Below, in pieces: positions 45,587 through 53,641 of a stretch of 64,000 bases of DNA. A program made the position numbers and the translations under genes. How positions within the stretch are numbered: position 1 is the stretch's first letter; each line of letters starts with the position of its first letter. The notes below the pieces were generated by a model, which made no database searches, was not told where the DNA came from, and saw only the letters and a list, made by a program, of their open reading frames with translations. The DNA is from Niveibacterium umoris. GTDB taxonomy: Bacteria > Pseudomonadota > Gammaproteobacteria > Burkholderiales > Rhodocyclaceae. The stretch lies in the NCBI RefSeq assembly GCF_014197015.1, contig NZ_JACIET010000001.1, positions 372,001-436,000 on the forward strand, read 5' to 3'.

Positions 45587-46411
45587 ATGATGAATTCGAA
45601 GTTGTTGCGTCACCACGCCCCGCTCGGGGCATTGTTTCTGATCGTCCTTGGCCTGGTCGCCGCCGGGCCCTTGCATACGCCGGCGGGCTATCACGCATTC
45701 GCGGATCAGCGCTTGTTGTGGGGAATGCCACGCGCGATGGACGTGCTGTCGAATCTGCCATTCCTGCTGGTTGGTCTCGTGGGGTTGGTGGGCGTCGGGC
45801 GAGGGCGCTGGCTCGCGGCGCCGGTGCGCTGGTCGATGCGAGCGTTCTTCCTCGCGATCATGCTCACCGCGGCAGGCTCGTGGTGGTATCACCTGCAGCC
45901 GGACGATGTGCGCATCGTCTGGGATCGTTTGCCGATCGCGCTGGCCTGCGGCGCCTTGCTCGCCGCGGTGATGGAAGAGTGCAGCAGCGTGCGGCCGCCG
46001 CTGGGCTGGTTGCCAACTCTGTTGCTGGCCTCCGGCGCGAGCGTGGCGCTGACCAGTGACGCGCTGTGGCTCGCGCCCGGCGATCTGCGCCCCTACCTTG
46101 CGCTGCAATTGACGCTGCTGGTGGTGGTGCCGCTCTTGCAATGGCGCGCGGGCCTTGCCTGGTCGCAACGACGCCTGTGGTTGGCGGCGGTCGGGGCCTA
46201 TGTGCTGGCCAAACTGCTCGAAGTCGCAGACGCGCCCGTCATGCACCTGACCGGCATGCTGAGCGGCCACACGCTCAAGCACGTATTCGCTGCCCTCGGG
46301 GCTTGGCTGGTGTGGCGTGCATTCCGCCTGCGCAAGCTGGCCGGCCCAGCGGTGGAGGCCGGCGCGGGGCGGCCGGCCGCTCAGTGGACGATGCGTGGCG
46401 TGTCGTCGTGA
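45587..46411 (+). CDS. CREST-superfamily membrane protein, ceramidase-like
   Basis: 274 residues from the ATG at 45587 (an ATG at 45590 is equally near the GGAGG). About seven hydrophobic segments. The three CREST metal-site motifs are recognisable: S-W-W-Y-H (SxxxH), W-D-R-L-P with the Asp, and H-T-L-K-H (HxxxH). This fold covers alkaline ceramidases and adiponectin-type receptors, which are zinc hydrolases in the membrane; ceramide is not proven as substrate here. It overlaps the converging NTF2-like gene by 31 bases. Confidence 0.75.
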   Translation: MMNSKLLRHHAPLGALFLIVLGLVAAGPLHTPAGYHAFADQRLLWGMPRAMDVLSNLPFLLVGLVGLVGVGRGRWLAAPVRWSMRAFFLAIMLTAAGSWWYHLQPDDVRIVWDRLPIALACGALLAAVMEECSSVRPPLGWLPTLLLASGASVALTSDALWLAPGDLRPYLALQLTLLVVVPLLQWRAGLAWSQRRLWLAAVGAYVLAKLLEVADAPVMHLTGMLSGHTLKHVFAALGAWLVWRAFRLRKLAGPAVEAGAGRPAAQWTMRGVSS

Positions 46412-46812
46412 AAGTCGTTACTGGCCTCGGGCGAAGGCGAGGCGTGGTGCATCGCAATGCGCCAGCCGAACGGGCCGCGGACATACACGTTGGTCGCGAT
46501 GATGGGCGGCGGGATGCCGTCCTCACCTTCGACCACGACATGCTGCAACACGCTGCGCACGGCGAGCATGGGGCTCGAATGGAACACGCCATGGTGCACC
46601 CGCAGGCGCAGGCGCAGGCCGCTCTCGAACAATTGCTTCCAGGCATCGCGGATCGCGTGCAGGCCCACCAGACGTGCGCCGCCGGGGTGAATGCAGACCA
46701 CTTCGTCACCTTCCGACCAGACCGCCATCAGGGCTTCGAGGTCGCAGCGGTTGAAAGCGTCGTAGAAGGCGGCCTCGGCGTCCTCGACGCTGGCGTGGAA
46801 TACGGGGTTCAT
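46381..46812 (-). CDS. NTF2-like/SnoaL-type protein
   Basis: 143 residues from an ATG preceded by AAGGAGG. It begins with the D-A-E-A-A-F-Y-D-A-F-N-R-C-D-L-E-A-L-M-A-V-W-S segment and continues as a small cone-shaped NTF2 fold (G-L-H-A-I-R-D-A-W, I-A-T-N-V-Y-V-R-G-P-F-G-W-R-I-A-M-H). Family members range from isomerases to binding proteins, and no catalytic set is evident. It overlaps the stop of waaF by ATGA and the convergent CREST gene by 31 bases. Confidence 0.82.
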   Translation of the reverse strand: MNPVFHASVEDAEAAFYDAFNRCDLEALMAVWSEGDEVVCIHPGGARLVGLHAIRDAWKQLFESGLRLRLRVHHGVFHSSPMLAVRSVLQHVVVEGEDGIPPPIIATNVYVRGPFGWRIAMHHASPSPEASNDFHDDTPRIVH

Positions 46813-47831
46813 GCGTGGCCTCCTTGTGCGAGCAATTTGCGCGCTTGCTCTTCGACCGAATCCGGCGTGATCTTGTTCAGGCAGTCGAGGTGGCCCAGCG
46901 GGCATTCGCGCTTGAAGCAGGGGCTGCAGGGAAGCTTGAGCCAGATCACCGCCGCCTGCTCTGAAAGGGGCGGCGTGTAGTTCGGGCTGGATGATCCGAA
47001 CAGTGCCACGAGCGGCGTGCCCAAGGCGGCGGCGACATGCATCAAGCCTGAATCGTTGGTCACCGCATAGCGCGCGTGGGCGATCAGGCTGATGGCTTCG
47101 CCGAGCGAGGTACGGCCGCACAGATCCAGCGCCGCGCCGCCCGATTGCTGGACGATTGCGGCGGAGACCGGTGCATCCTTCTTCGAACCCAGTATCCACA
47201 CCGGCTGACCCTGTGATGCAAGCCGCCGCGCCAGTTCGGCGTAGTGCTTTTCCGGCCAGCGCTTGGCCGGGCCGTATTCGGCGCCGGGGCAGAAGACCAC
47301 CGGGCGGGGCTCTGCGGCGAGGCCGTACTTCGCCAGCGTTGCGGCGATGGCCGCAGGCTCGCGGGCCAGTTCCGGATTTGGCAGCGGCCGCTGAAGCGCT
47401 TGCCCGGGCGCCTCTGCCAACTGTGCGTAACGCTCGACCTGCAGCGGTAGCGCCTGTTTGTCGAGGCAGTGTGCGCGGTTGATCACGCCATACCGCGCTT
47501 CGCCGACGAAACCGACTCGTACTGGAATCCCGGCGAACAAGGGAATCAGCGCCGATTTCCATGAGTTGGGCAGGACGTAGGCTTCGTCGTATTCGCCTGC
47601 CAGCGAACGGGCTAATTTCCAGCGTCCGACCGGATCGAACGCGCCATGCCCGAACGGGTTGGAGATCACCTTGCGGATCTGCGGCATCGCTTGCAGCGCG
47701 GGTGCAACCCAGGGCGGCGCCAGCGCATCGATGACGGCATCGGGGCGGCGTTGCGCCAGGCGCATGAAGAGCGGCTGCGCGGCAACACAGTCGCCGATCC
47801 AGTTCGGTGTGACGATCAGAATGCGGGTCAT
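46809..47831 (-). CDS. waaF: ADP-heptose:LPS heptosyltransferase II
   Basis: 340 residues from the ATG at 47831, giving M-T-R-I-L-I-V-T-P-N-W-I-G-D, the GT9 start of WaaF. The C-terminal G-A-E-Y-G-P-A-K-R-W-P motif and N-D-S-G-L-M-H-V-A-A-A-L-G (donor binding) are intact. It adds the second heptose to the inner core of lipopolysaccharide at the cytoplasmic side. The next gene on the strand overlaps it by ATGA. It has no RBS match of note. Confidence 0.95.
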   Translation of the reverse strand: MTRILIVTPNWIGDCVAAQPLFMRLAQRRPDAVIDALAPPWVAPALQAMPQIRKVISNPFGHGAFDPVGRWKLARSLAGEYDEAYVLPNSWKSALIPLFAGIPVRVGFVGEARYGVINRAHCLDKQALPLQVERYAQLAEAPGQALQRPLPNPELAREPAAIAATLAKYGLAAEPRPVVFCPGAEYGPAKRWPEKHYAELARRLASQGQPVWILGSKKDAPVSAAIVQQSGGAALDLCGRTSLGEAISLIAHARYAVTNDSGLMHVAAALGTPLVALFGSSSPNYTPPLSEQAAVIWLKLPCSPCFKRECPLGHLDCLNKITPDSVEEQARKLLAQGGHA

Positions 47832-47849
47832 GGGCTCTAGAAGCAATCA

Positions 47850-47863
47850 GGGGCCGAAGCCCC
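47850..47863 (-). terminator. short UUCG-type hairpin after the zinc-ribbon gene
   Basis: On the minus strand GGGGC-TTCG-GCCCC is a 5-bp stem with a stable UUCG tetraloop, 44 bases after the zinc-ribbon stop. The T-run is poor, so termination would be partial. Confidence 0.45.
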
Positions 47864-47906
47864 CGATCCGCAACACGCGCCGGGGGCCCGTGCCACCCGT
47901 TTCAGG

Positions 47907-48107
47907 TCAGTGATGTCCGACCGGGCGCTCACCGGTGAAATGGTATTGCGCGCCGCAATAGGGGCATTTTGCCTCGCCGGTCTTCAAGGGGTCGAGAAAT
48001 ACCCGCGGGTGCCGCGCCCACAGCGGGGCGTCGGGCATCGGGCAGTGCAGCGGCAGATCTTTCGCGGTGACCGCGATGGTTTGGGATTTGTCCTTGTTTT
48101 CGGGCAT
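47907..48107 (-). CDS. zinc-finger (zf-CHCC) domain protein
   Basis: 66 residues. The pattern H-C-P ... W-A-R-H-P-R-V-F-L ... C-P-Y-C-G with the H and three Cys of the zf-CHCC family, otherwise known from the mitochondrial complex I subunit NDUFS6. In betaproteobacteria it is a common small protein next to ilvE. Its cellular role is not established. It lies 12 bases after ilvE and would be co-transcribed. Confidence 0.88.
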   Translation of the reverse strand: MPENKDKSQTIAVTAKDLPLHCPMPDAPLWARHPRVFLDPLKTGEAKCPYCGAQYHFTGERPVGHH

Positions 48108-48119
48108 CTTGATGACCTC

Positions 48120-49040
48120 TCAAACGTAAGCGAGCCAGTCCTTGTGCTCGGGCAGGCGGCCATTCACCAGATCGAAGAAACGCGCCTGGATCTTGGCGGT
48201 GATCGGGCCGCGCGAACCGCTGCCGATGGTGCGGTTGTCCAGTTCGCGAATCGGGGTGACTTCCGCGGCAGTGCCGGTAAAGAAGGCCTCGTCGGCGATG
48301 TAGATGTCGTCGCGCGTGACGCGCTTGGTGACGATCGTGTAGCCCAGTTCCTTCGCCAGCGTGTGGATCGTGGAACGGGTGATGCCGGTCAGCGCAGAAG
48401 CGATCTCGGGCTCGACGATCACGCCGTCCTTGATGATGAACACGTTCTCGCCGGCGCCTTCGGCGACGAAACCTTCGGTGTCGAGCAGCAAAGCCTCGTC
48501 GTAGCCGTCGCCGGTCGCTTCGAGGTTGGCGAGGATGGAGTTCGCGTAGGTCGAGGCCAGCTTGGCGCGCGGCATCGTCACATTCACATGGTGACGGGCG
48601 AACGAGGCGGTCTTCACGCGGATGCCTTTTTCGAGGCCGTCGTCACCGAGGTACGCGCCCCACGGCCAGGCCGCGATGGCGACATGCACGGTGGCGCCGC
48701 GCGTCGAGATGCCCATCTTTTCGGAACCGTAGAAGGCGATCGGGCGCATGTAGCAGCTCTCGAGCTTGTTGGCCCGCACCACTTCCTTGTGTGCCTCGTT
48801 GATCGTCGCCTTGTCGTACGGGATCTTCATCATGTAGATGTGGGCCGAATTGAAGAGGCGGTCGGTGTGCTCCTTCAGGCGGAAGATCGCGGTGCCGGTA
48901 TCGGTCTTGTAGGCGCGCACGCCTTCGAAAACCGACAGACCGTAGTGAAGCGAGTGCGTCAGCACGTGCGTGGTCGCATCGCGCCACGGTACGAGCTTGC
49001 CATCGAACCAGATGAACCCGTCACGATCGGCCATCGACAT
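48120..49040 (-). CDS. ilvE: branched-chain amino acid aminotransferase
   Basis: 306 residues from the ATG at 49040, which has AAGGGGG at good distance; the ATG at 49046 is too close to it and the one at 49034 too far. Class IV PLP fold with H-S-L-H-Y-G-L-S-V-F-E-G, A-K-L-A-S-T-Y-A-N-S with the PLP lysine, and G-Y-D-E-A-L-L-L-D ... E-G-A-G-E-N-V-F. It makes or breaks down leucine, isoleucine and valine with glutamate. Divergent from nudJ. Confidence 0.96.
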   Translation of the reverse strand: MSMADRDGFIWFDGKLVPWRDATTHVLTHSLHYGLSVFEGVRAYKTDTGTAIFRLKEHTDRLFNSAHIYMMKIPYDKATINEAHKEVVRANKLESCYMRPIAFYGSEKMGISTRGATVHVAIAAWPWGAYLGDDGLEKGIRVKTASFARHHVNVTMPRAKLASTYANSILANLEATGDGYDEALLLDTEGFVAEGAGENVFIIKDGVIVEPEIASALTGITRSTIHTLAKELGYTIVTKRVTRDDIYIADEAFFTGTAAEVTPIRELDNRTIGSGSRGPITAKIQARFFDLVNGRLPEHKDWLAYV

Positions 49041-49174
49041 GAGCATTCCCCCTTGAAATCGTTTTGGTGCGCCGCTCGGCGGCGGCGAAAGCGAAGATTT
49101 TAGCCGATTCCGCGCCGGCACCGGCAGCCACGCGTGCGCGCGCTAAAATGGCGCTTTACTCGCCGGAGTCCGCT

Positions 49175-49621
49175 ATGCGCTGGAGCCCGCATGTCACCGT
49201 CGCCGCAGTGGTGGAAAACCAGGGGCGATTCTTGCTCGTCGAAGAAGAGACGGACTACGGAGTGCGCCTGAACCAGCCGGCGGGCCATCTTGATGAAGGC
49301 GAATCGCTGCTTGCCGCGTGTTCGCGCGAGGCGCTGGAAGAGACCGCGCATCGTGTCACGCCGCTGTCCTTGATCGGCGTGTATCAATGGCCGCGACCGC
49401 GTGGTGACATCACCTATGTGCGTTTTGCTTTTGCGGCAGAGCTGGCGGGCTTTGACGAAGGCCGCACGCTCGACGCGGGTATCCTGCGCGCTGTCTGGAT
49501 GACGCGCGACGAGCTTGCCGCCTGCCCGGAGCGGCACCGCAGCCCACTGGTACTGCGGTGCATCGACGATTACCTGGCCGGCCGGCGCTTCCCGCTGGAC
49601 CTGATCCGGCACTACGACTGA
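49175..49621 (+). CDS. nudJ: NUDIX hydrolase, NudJ-like
   Basis: 148 residues from the ATG at 49175, preceded by CCGGAG; further in-frame starts upstream run into ilvE's promoter. The Nudix box is complete: G-x5-E-x7-R-E-x2-E-E in G-H-L-D-E-G-E ... R-E-A-L-E-E. NudJ-type enzymes cleave thiamine pyrophosphate precursors or prenyl/nucleoside diphosphates. It stands nine bases before mnmA, the same adjacency as nudJ-mnmA in enteric bacteria, which supports the name. Confidence 0.88.
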   Translation: MRWSPHVTVAAVVENQGRFLLVEEETDYGVRLNQPAGHLDEGESLLAACSREALEETAHRVTPLSLIGVYQWPRPRGDITYVRFAFAAELAGFDEGRTLDAGILRAVWMTRDELAACPERHRSPLVLRCIDDYLAGRRFPLDLIRHYD

Positions 49622-49630
49622 GACACAACG

Positions 49631-50740
49631 ATGAGTGGCAATGGCATGAAAGTGATCGTCGGGATGTCCGGCGGTGTCGATTCTTCTGTGGCGGCGCTGC
49701 TGCTCAAGGAGCAGGGCTATCAGGTGATTGGCCTATTCATGAAGAACTGGGAAGACGATGACGACGACGAGTACTGCTCGACGCGGCAGGATCTGGTGGA
49801 CGTCGCGTCGGTCTGCGACGTGATCGGTATCGACCTCGAAGTCGTGAACTTCTCCAAGGAATACAAGGACCGTGTGTTCGCCGACTTCCTGCGCGAATAC
49901 GAGGCGGGTCGCACACCGAACCCGGACATCCTGTGCAACAGCGAGATCAAGTTCAAGGCTTTCCTCGATCACGCGATGCAACTCGGAGCGGACAAAATCG
50001 CGACCGGCCATTACGCACAGGTGCGGGAATGGCGCAACGATGGCCGCACGACCTTCCAGCTAATGAAGGCCGAAGACGGCACCAAGGACCAGAGCTACTT
50101 CCTCTATCGACTGAACCAGGCGCAGTTGTCGAAGACGCTGTTCCCGCTGGGGCACCTGTACAAGCGCGATGTCAGGCAGATCGCCGAGAAGGCCGGCCTG
50201 CATGTGTTCGACAAGAAGGATTCGACCGGCATCTGCTTCATCGGCGAGCGCCCGTTCCGCGAATTCCTGATGCGCTACCTGCCGACCAAGCCGGGCGAGA
50301 TCCGCACGCTGGATGGCGACAAGGTGATCGGCGAACACCAGGGGCTGATGTACCACACCATCGGCCAGCGCAAGGGGCTGCATATCGGTGGTATCAAGGG
50401 CAACGACGTGGCCGGGGAGCATGAGGCCTGGTACGCCGCGGTGAAGGACGTGAAGAAGAATGTGCTGTACGTCGTGCAAGGTCATGAACACCCGGCGCTG
50501 TTGAAGGAGCGCCTCAGCGCGATCGACCTCAACTGGATCGCTGGCGAAGCGCCGCGTACCCACTGGGTCTATACCGCGAAGCCGCGTTACCGCACCCCAG
50601 ATTCACCGTGCGAGATCGATGCGCTCGACGCCGAGCGCTGCGAGATCGCCTTCGCCGCGCCGCAGTGGGCGCTGACGCCGGGCCAGTCGGTGGTGGTGTA
50701 CGAATCCCGCGTCTGCCTTGGCGGCGGCATCATCGCCTGA
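49631..50740 (+). CDS. mnmA: tRNA-specific 2-thiouridylase
   Basis: 369 residues. The PP-loop S-G-G-V-D-S-S-V is near residue 12, the catalytic Cys is in [12 protein letters not shown] and the persulfide Cys in [10 protein letters not shown]. It thiolates U34 of tRNA for Lys, Glu and Gln, with sulfur from the IscS-Tus relay. The other U34-modifying enzyme, MnmC, is encoded at the far end of this window. Start at 49631 matches the E. coli pattern M-S-x-x-x-K-V-I-V-G. Confidence 0.97.
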   Translation: MSGNGMKVIVGMSGGVDSSVAALLLKEQGYQVIGLFMKNWEDDDDDEYCSTRQDLVDVASVCDVIGIDLEVVNFSKEYKDRVFADFLREYEAGRTPNPDILCNSEIKFKAFLDHAMQLGADKIATGHYAQVREWRNDGRTTFQLMKAEDGTKDQSYFLYRLNQAQLSKTLFPLGHLYKRDVRQIAEKAGLHVFDKKDSTGICFIGERPFREFLMRYLPTKPGEIRTLDGDKVIGEHQGLMYHTIGQRKGLHIGGIKGNDVAGEHEAWYAAVKDVKKNVLYVVQGHEHPALLKERLSAIDLNWIAGEAPRTHWVYTAKPRYRTPDSPCEIDALDAERCEIAFAAPQWALTPGQSVVVYESRVCLGGGIIA

Positions 50741-50741
50741 C

Positions 50742-51393
50742 ATGTCAATACGCAGCGCCCGCCATCGCTTGATGCTGGCGCTGCTGATATCGCTGCTGGC
50801 GCACGCAGTGTTGCTGCTGGTCGAGTCGCCTGCGGTGCGGACACCGGCAACGCGCCTGCGTGCGTTTTTGCGTCCGCGGCCCCCAATCCAGCAAGCGCAC
50901 GAAATCAACATGGCGACGACACCTTCCGGGGTGCCGCGGGCGCTCAAGGGCGGGGCGGAAACGGCAGGGCGGCGGATTGTCCGCAGGGGCGAAAGTGCGC
51001 GCCGATTTGCCTGACACGCCAAGCGTCGTCGAAAACGCTGCCTCGAAGCGTGGTCAGGAACTCGCCGATGCGGCGCGCGCCGACATCGGCCGCATTTCGC
51101 GCGACATGGTGCGGCAGGAGGCCGCACTCGACCCTTCACGCCTGCAAAAGGACTTCGGCAAGCCGCGTGAGTTGCCGAAAGACGCGGTGGCGCGTGCGCT
51201 GGAAAAACAGTTCGGCCGGCGCCTGCCGTTTCGCGAAGAATCGCACTGGGTGGACGCAACCGGTGGCATGACCTGGCGTATCGAGACCGAGCTGGGCGCC
51301 GTATGCCTGAAGGAGATGCCGGTCACCGCGACGATCACCGCGCCCGGGCAGGGCCCGGGCCACGAACTGCTGGTGCCGATGTACTGCCAGTAG
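50742..51393 (+). pseudogene. frameshifted envelope protein gene, N-terminal membrane anchor
   Basis: The first frame starts one base after the mnmA stop region with ATG at 50742 and gives a TonB-like membrane start (R-L-M-L-A-L-L-I-S-L-L-A-H-A-V-L-L-L) then a Pro/Arg-rich linker, but stops at 51014. The frame one base over is open from 50860 to 51393 and reads sensibly from about 50985 (A-G-A-K-V-R-A-D-L-P-D) to an end with conserved-looking L-E-K-Q-F-G-R-R-L-P. The whole span is 652 bases, one more than a multiple of three, so a one-base insertion in the G-rich stretch near 50960-51000 explains it. It could be a real mutation, a programmed shift or an assembly error. Function unknown. Confidence 0.65.
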
Positions 51394-51401
51394 GCGGCGG
51401 A

Positions 51402-52877
51402 TCAGTCTTCGCCGAGATCGGCCTTGACGTGCTCTTCGACCTCGTGCGGACGTTCGAGGCGATCCCATGGTTCCATCAGCACCAGCCACATCAGCTTGTC
51501 GAATTCGTCGGCGAAGCGGCAGATCACGCGGTCGGGGTCGGGGCAATGCCGGTGGTCGGTGATCAGCCCGAACTGCACCGCGTTGTTGTACGACAGGATG
51601 CTCACGCCCATGCCAATGTTGCCGCTCTGCGGCACCCAGAACATCAGTTGGCTGACCTCTGCGCCGCCGAGGTAAAGCGGTTTCTGCGGGCCGGGGACAT
51701 TGGTCATCACCGCAGACGCCTTGTTGGCGAGCAGGTCCAGCGCTTCTTGCTGCACGAATTTCGGTGCCATGCCGGCAACACCGAGCAGGGTGAAGGCAAG
51801 CGCGGCCTGGTAGGAATGCTTCAGTGCCTCCATGCGGCGCTTGGTCTCGTAGAGGCGTTCGAGCGGGTTGTCGAGCCCGACAGGCAGTTCGAGCGCGACG
51901 AGGCCGAAGTGGTTGCCGAGCTTCGCCTCCTTGCCGGCGGGGCGCAGATTCACCGGCACCATCGCACGGAATTCGACGCCATCGACCGGATCGCCCTTTT
52001 CCTGCAGGTAGGCACGCAATGCGCCTGCAACCGAAGCGAGCAGCAAGTCGTTGATCGAACAGCCCAGTACCTTGCTGACGGCCTTGATTTCCGGCAGCGG
52101 CAGCGGTGCCGACCATGCCACCCGCTTGGCGACGCCTGCCTTGCCCTTAAAGCGGGTCTTGGAGTCGTCGGGCATCAGCGCGAGGTGCGCCAGTTCGCCC
52201 GCCAGCGCTGCGCCCATCTTGGCGTAATTGAAGGCCTTGCCGGGGTTCATCAGCATGTCCATGTAGCCGAACCACAGCTTGCTGCTGACCGATACCGTAC
52301 TGAGCCAGGCATCGGTGGCGGGGCTGAAGATCTTCCACCAGAAGGCGTCCGTGTCGGCGTCGTGCTCCGGTTTCGCGATGCGCGGTTTGTGCGCGTGCGC
52401 AGCCGGGCCTGGCGCGTCGCGATGCTCGTCGGTAAGCGAGAGCATGACGCCGATCAGCGCTATGCCGTCGGCGATGCAGTGGTGGATCCGCGCCACCAAG
52501 GCCGACACGCCTGCAGGCGTGTCGATGATCTGCATTTCCCATAAGGCGCGCGCAGGGTTGAGGGGCTCGCTGGCGAGCCCGGCAACGTGGGCCTTGAGGG
52601 CATCGAGATCGCCCATTCCTGGCAGCGCAACCTCGCGCACGTGGTTGTTGATGTCGAATTCCGGATCGTCTTCCCAGTAAGTCGCGGTGAGCGTATGGGT
52701 CACGCGCTGGCGAAATCGCGCATAGCGATCGACCATGCGGCGCTGGATCGTCTCGCGCAGGCGAGGGGCATCAACCGGTGCGTCGAACAGCATCACGCCG
52801 ACGATCTGCATCAGGTTGCTTGGCCGGTCCATGCGCAGCCACGCCGTGTCGATGCTCGACATCTTTTCGCGACCCAT
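51402..52877 (-). CDS. wax ester synthase/diacylglycerol acyltransferase (WS/DGAT)
   Basis: 491 residues from the ATG at 52877, preceded by GGGAGGAA; the ATG at 52892 has no such site. The catalytic H-H-x3-D-G is seen as H-H-C-I-A-D-G, and the C-terminal N-V-P-G-P and A-V-Q-F-G-L-I-T-D segments of the family are present. It joins fatty acyl-CoA to alcohols or diacylglycerol to form storage lipid at the inner membrane. It diverges from an acyl-CoA-binding protein across 96 bases. Not every WS/DGAT homologue is active on both substrates. Confidence 0.92.
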   Translation of the reverse strand: MGREKMSSIDTAWLRMDRPSNLMQIVGVMLFDAPVDAPRLRETIQRRMVDRYARFRQRVTHTLTATYWEDDPEFDINNHVREVALPGMGDLDALKAHVAGLASEPLNPARALWEMQIIDTPAGVSALVARIHHCIADGIALIGVMLSLTDEHRDAPGPAAHAHKPRIAKPEHDADTDAFWWKIFSPATDAWLSTVSVSSKLWFGYMDMLMNPGKAFNYAKMGAALAGELAHLALMPDDSKTRFKGKAGVAKRVAWSAPLPLPEIKAVSKVLGCSINDLLLASVAGALRAYLQEKGDPVDGVEFRAMVPVNLRPAGKEAKLGNHFGLVALELPVGLDNPLERLYETKRRMEALKHSYQAALAFTLLGVAGMAPKFVQQEALDLLANKASAVMTNVPGPQKPLYLGGAEVSQLMFWVPQSGNIGMGVSILSYNNAVQFGLITDHRHCPDPDRVICRFADEFDKLMWLVLMEPWDRLERPHEVEEHVKADLGED

Positions 52878-52973
52878 TGATTCCTCCCTCATTGTTTTGG
52901 GCGTAATAATACGGCTGCGGCGCGAAAGCGTCGCCCGTTATTCTTCACACAACCGGACGACAAGGAGACCGCA

Positions 52974-53231
52974 ATGAGCGACCTGAAGGCGCAATTCGAG
53001 GCAGCTGTGGCCGATTCCAAAACGCTGACCGAGCGCCCGGACAATGCGACGCTGCTCAAGCTCTACTCGCTTTTCAAGCAGGCCAGCGAGGGGGATTGCG
53101 AAGGCAAGCGCCCGGGGTTCACCGATCCGGTGGGTCGCGCCAAGTACGATGCGTGGGCGAGCCTGAAGGGCACGACCAACGACGATGCGATGAATCAGTA
53201 CATTGCGCTGGTCAAGGAACTGAAGGGCTGA
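52974..53231 (+). CDS. acyl-CoA-binding protein
   Basis: 85 residues with AAGGAGA before the ATG. It has the four-helix ACBP pattern, including L-K-L-Y-S-L-F-K-Q-A-S, G-D-C-E-G-K-R-P-G, and K-Y-D-A-W. It carries long-chain acyl-CoA in the cytoplasm. ACBP is far from universal in bacteria. Here it diverges from a WS/DGAT enzyme and is followed 1.2 kb... on the same strand by fadD, so it probably ferries acyl-CoA between the synthetase and the acyltransferase. Confidence 0.95.
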   Translation: MSDLKAQFEAAVADSKTLTERPDNATLLKLYSLFKQASEGDCEGKRPGFTDPVGRAKYDAWASLKGTTNDDAMNQYIALVKELKG

Positions 53232-53242
53232 TATCCAGGTGC

Positions 53243-53268
53243 AAACGGTGGCGGGGAGGCCGCCGTTT
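53243..53268. terminator. hairpin after the acyl-CoA-binding protein gene
   Basis: AAACGGTGGC and GCCGCCGTTT form a 10-bp stem (one G-U pair) around a six-base loop, followed by TTTCGCTTTC on the plus strand. It lies between convergent genes and may serve both. Confidence 0.55.
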
Positions 53269-53273
53269 CGCTT

Positions 53274-53555
53274 TCAGGCGGGGCCGAACTCTTCGTCGAA
53301 AAACTTGTGGATTTCCGCTTCGAAGGTGCTTCGGAACATCCCGAGCAGGAAGCCCAGCTTGATGCGGATTTCAACCGTGTCGCCATCGACTTCAAGCTGG
53401 CCGGTCACGCCTGATCGCGCGAACACCAGCGTGTCGTCCTGCCACTCATAGTCAAGTTGATGTTTGGCCCTCAGGTCGGCCGCGACGCGTTCGGCCGCCG
53501 CCCGGGCTTGGTCGGGGGTGAGGGTGTGGGTGCGCCGGATATGGATTTCGCTCAT
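53274..53555 (-). CDS. polyhydroxyalkanoic acid system family protein
   Basis: 93 residues from the ATG at 53555. The start [17 protein letters not shown], the [12 protein letters not shown] segment and the final [14 protein letters not shown] are those of the small polyhydroxyalkanoate-system protein family. Members sit near polyester-granule genes, with no proven activity. It diverges from fadD and converges on the acyl-CoA-binding protein gene, within an acyl-CoA and storage-lipid group. Confidence 0.82.
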   Translation of the reverse strand: MSEIHIRRTHTLTPDQARAAAERVAADLRAKHQLDYEWQDDTLVFARSGVTGQLEVDGDTVEIRIKLGFLLGMFRSTFEAEIHKFFDEEFGPA

Positions 53556-53641
53556 GGTGGGGCGGGAGTTTGCGCCCAAGCGGCGCGGCCTGCCAAGATG
53601 GCAATACAAGAAAAACCCGGGGGGCCGGGAGGAGGGGAAGG

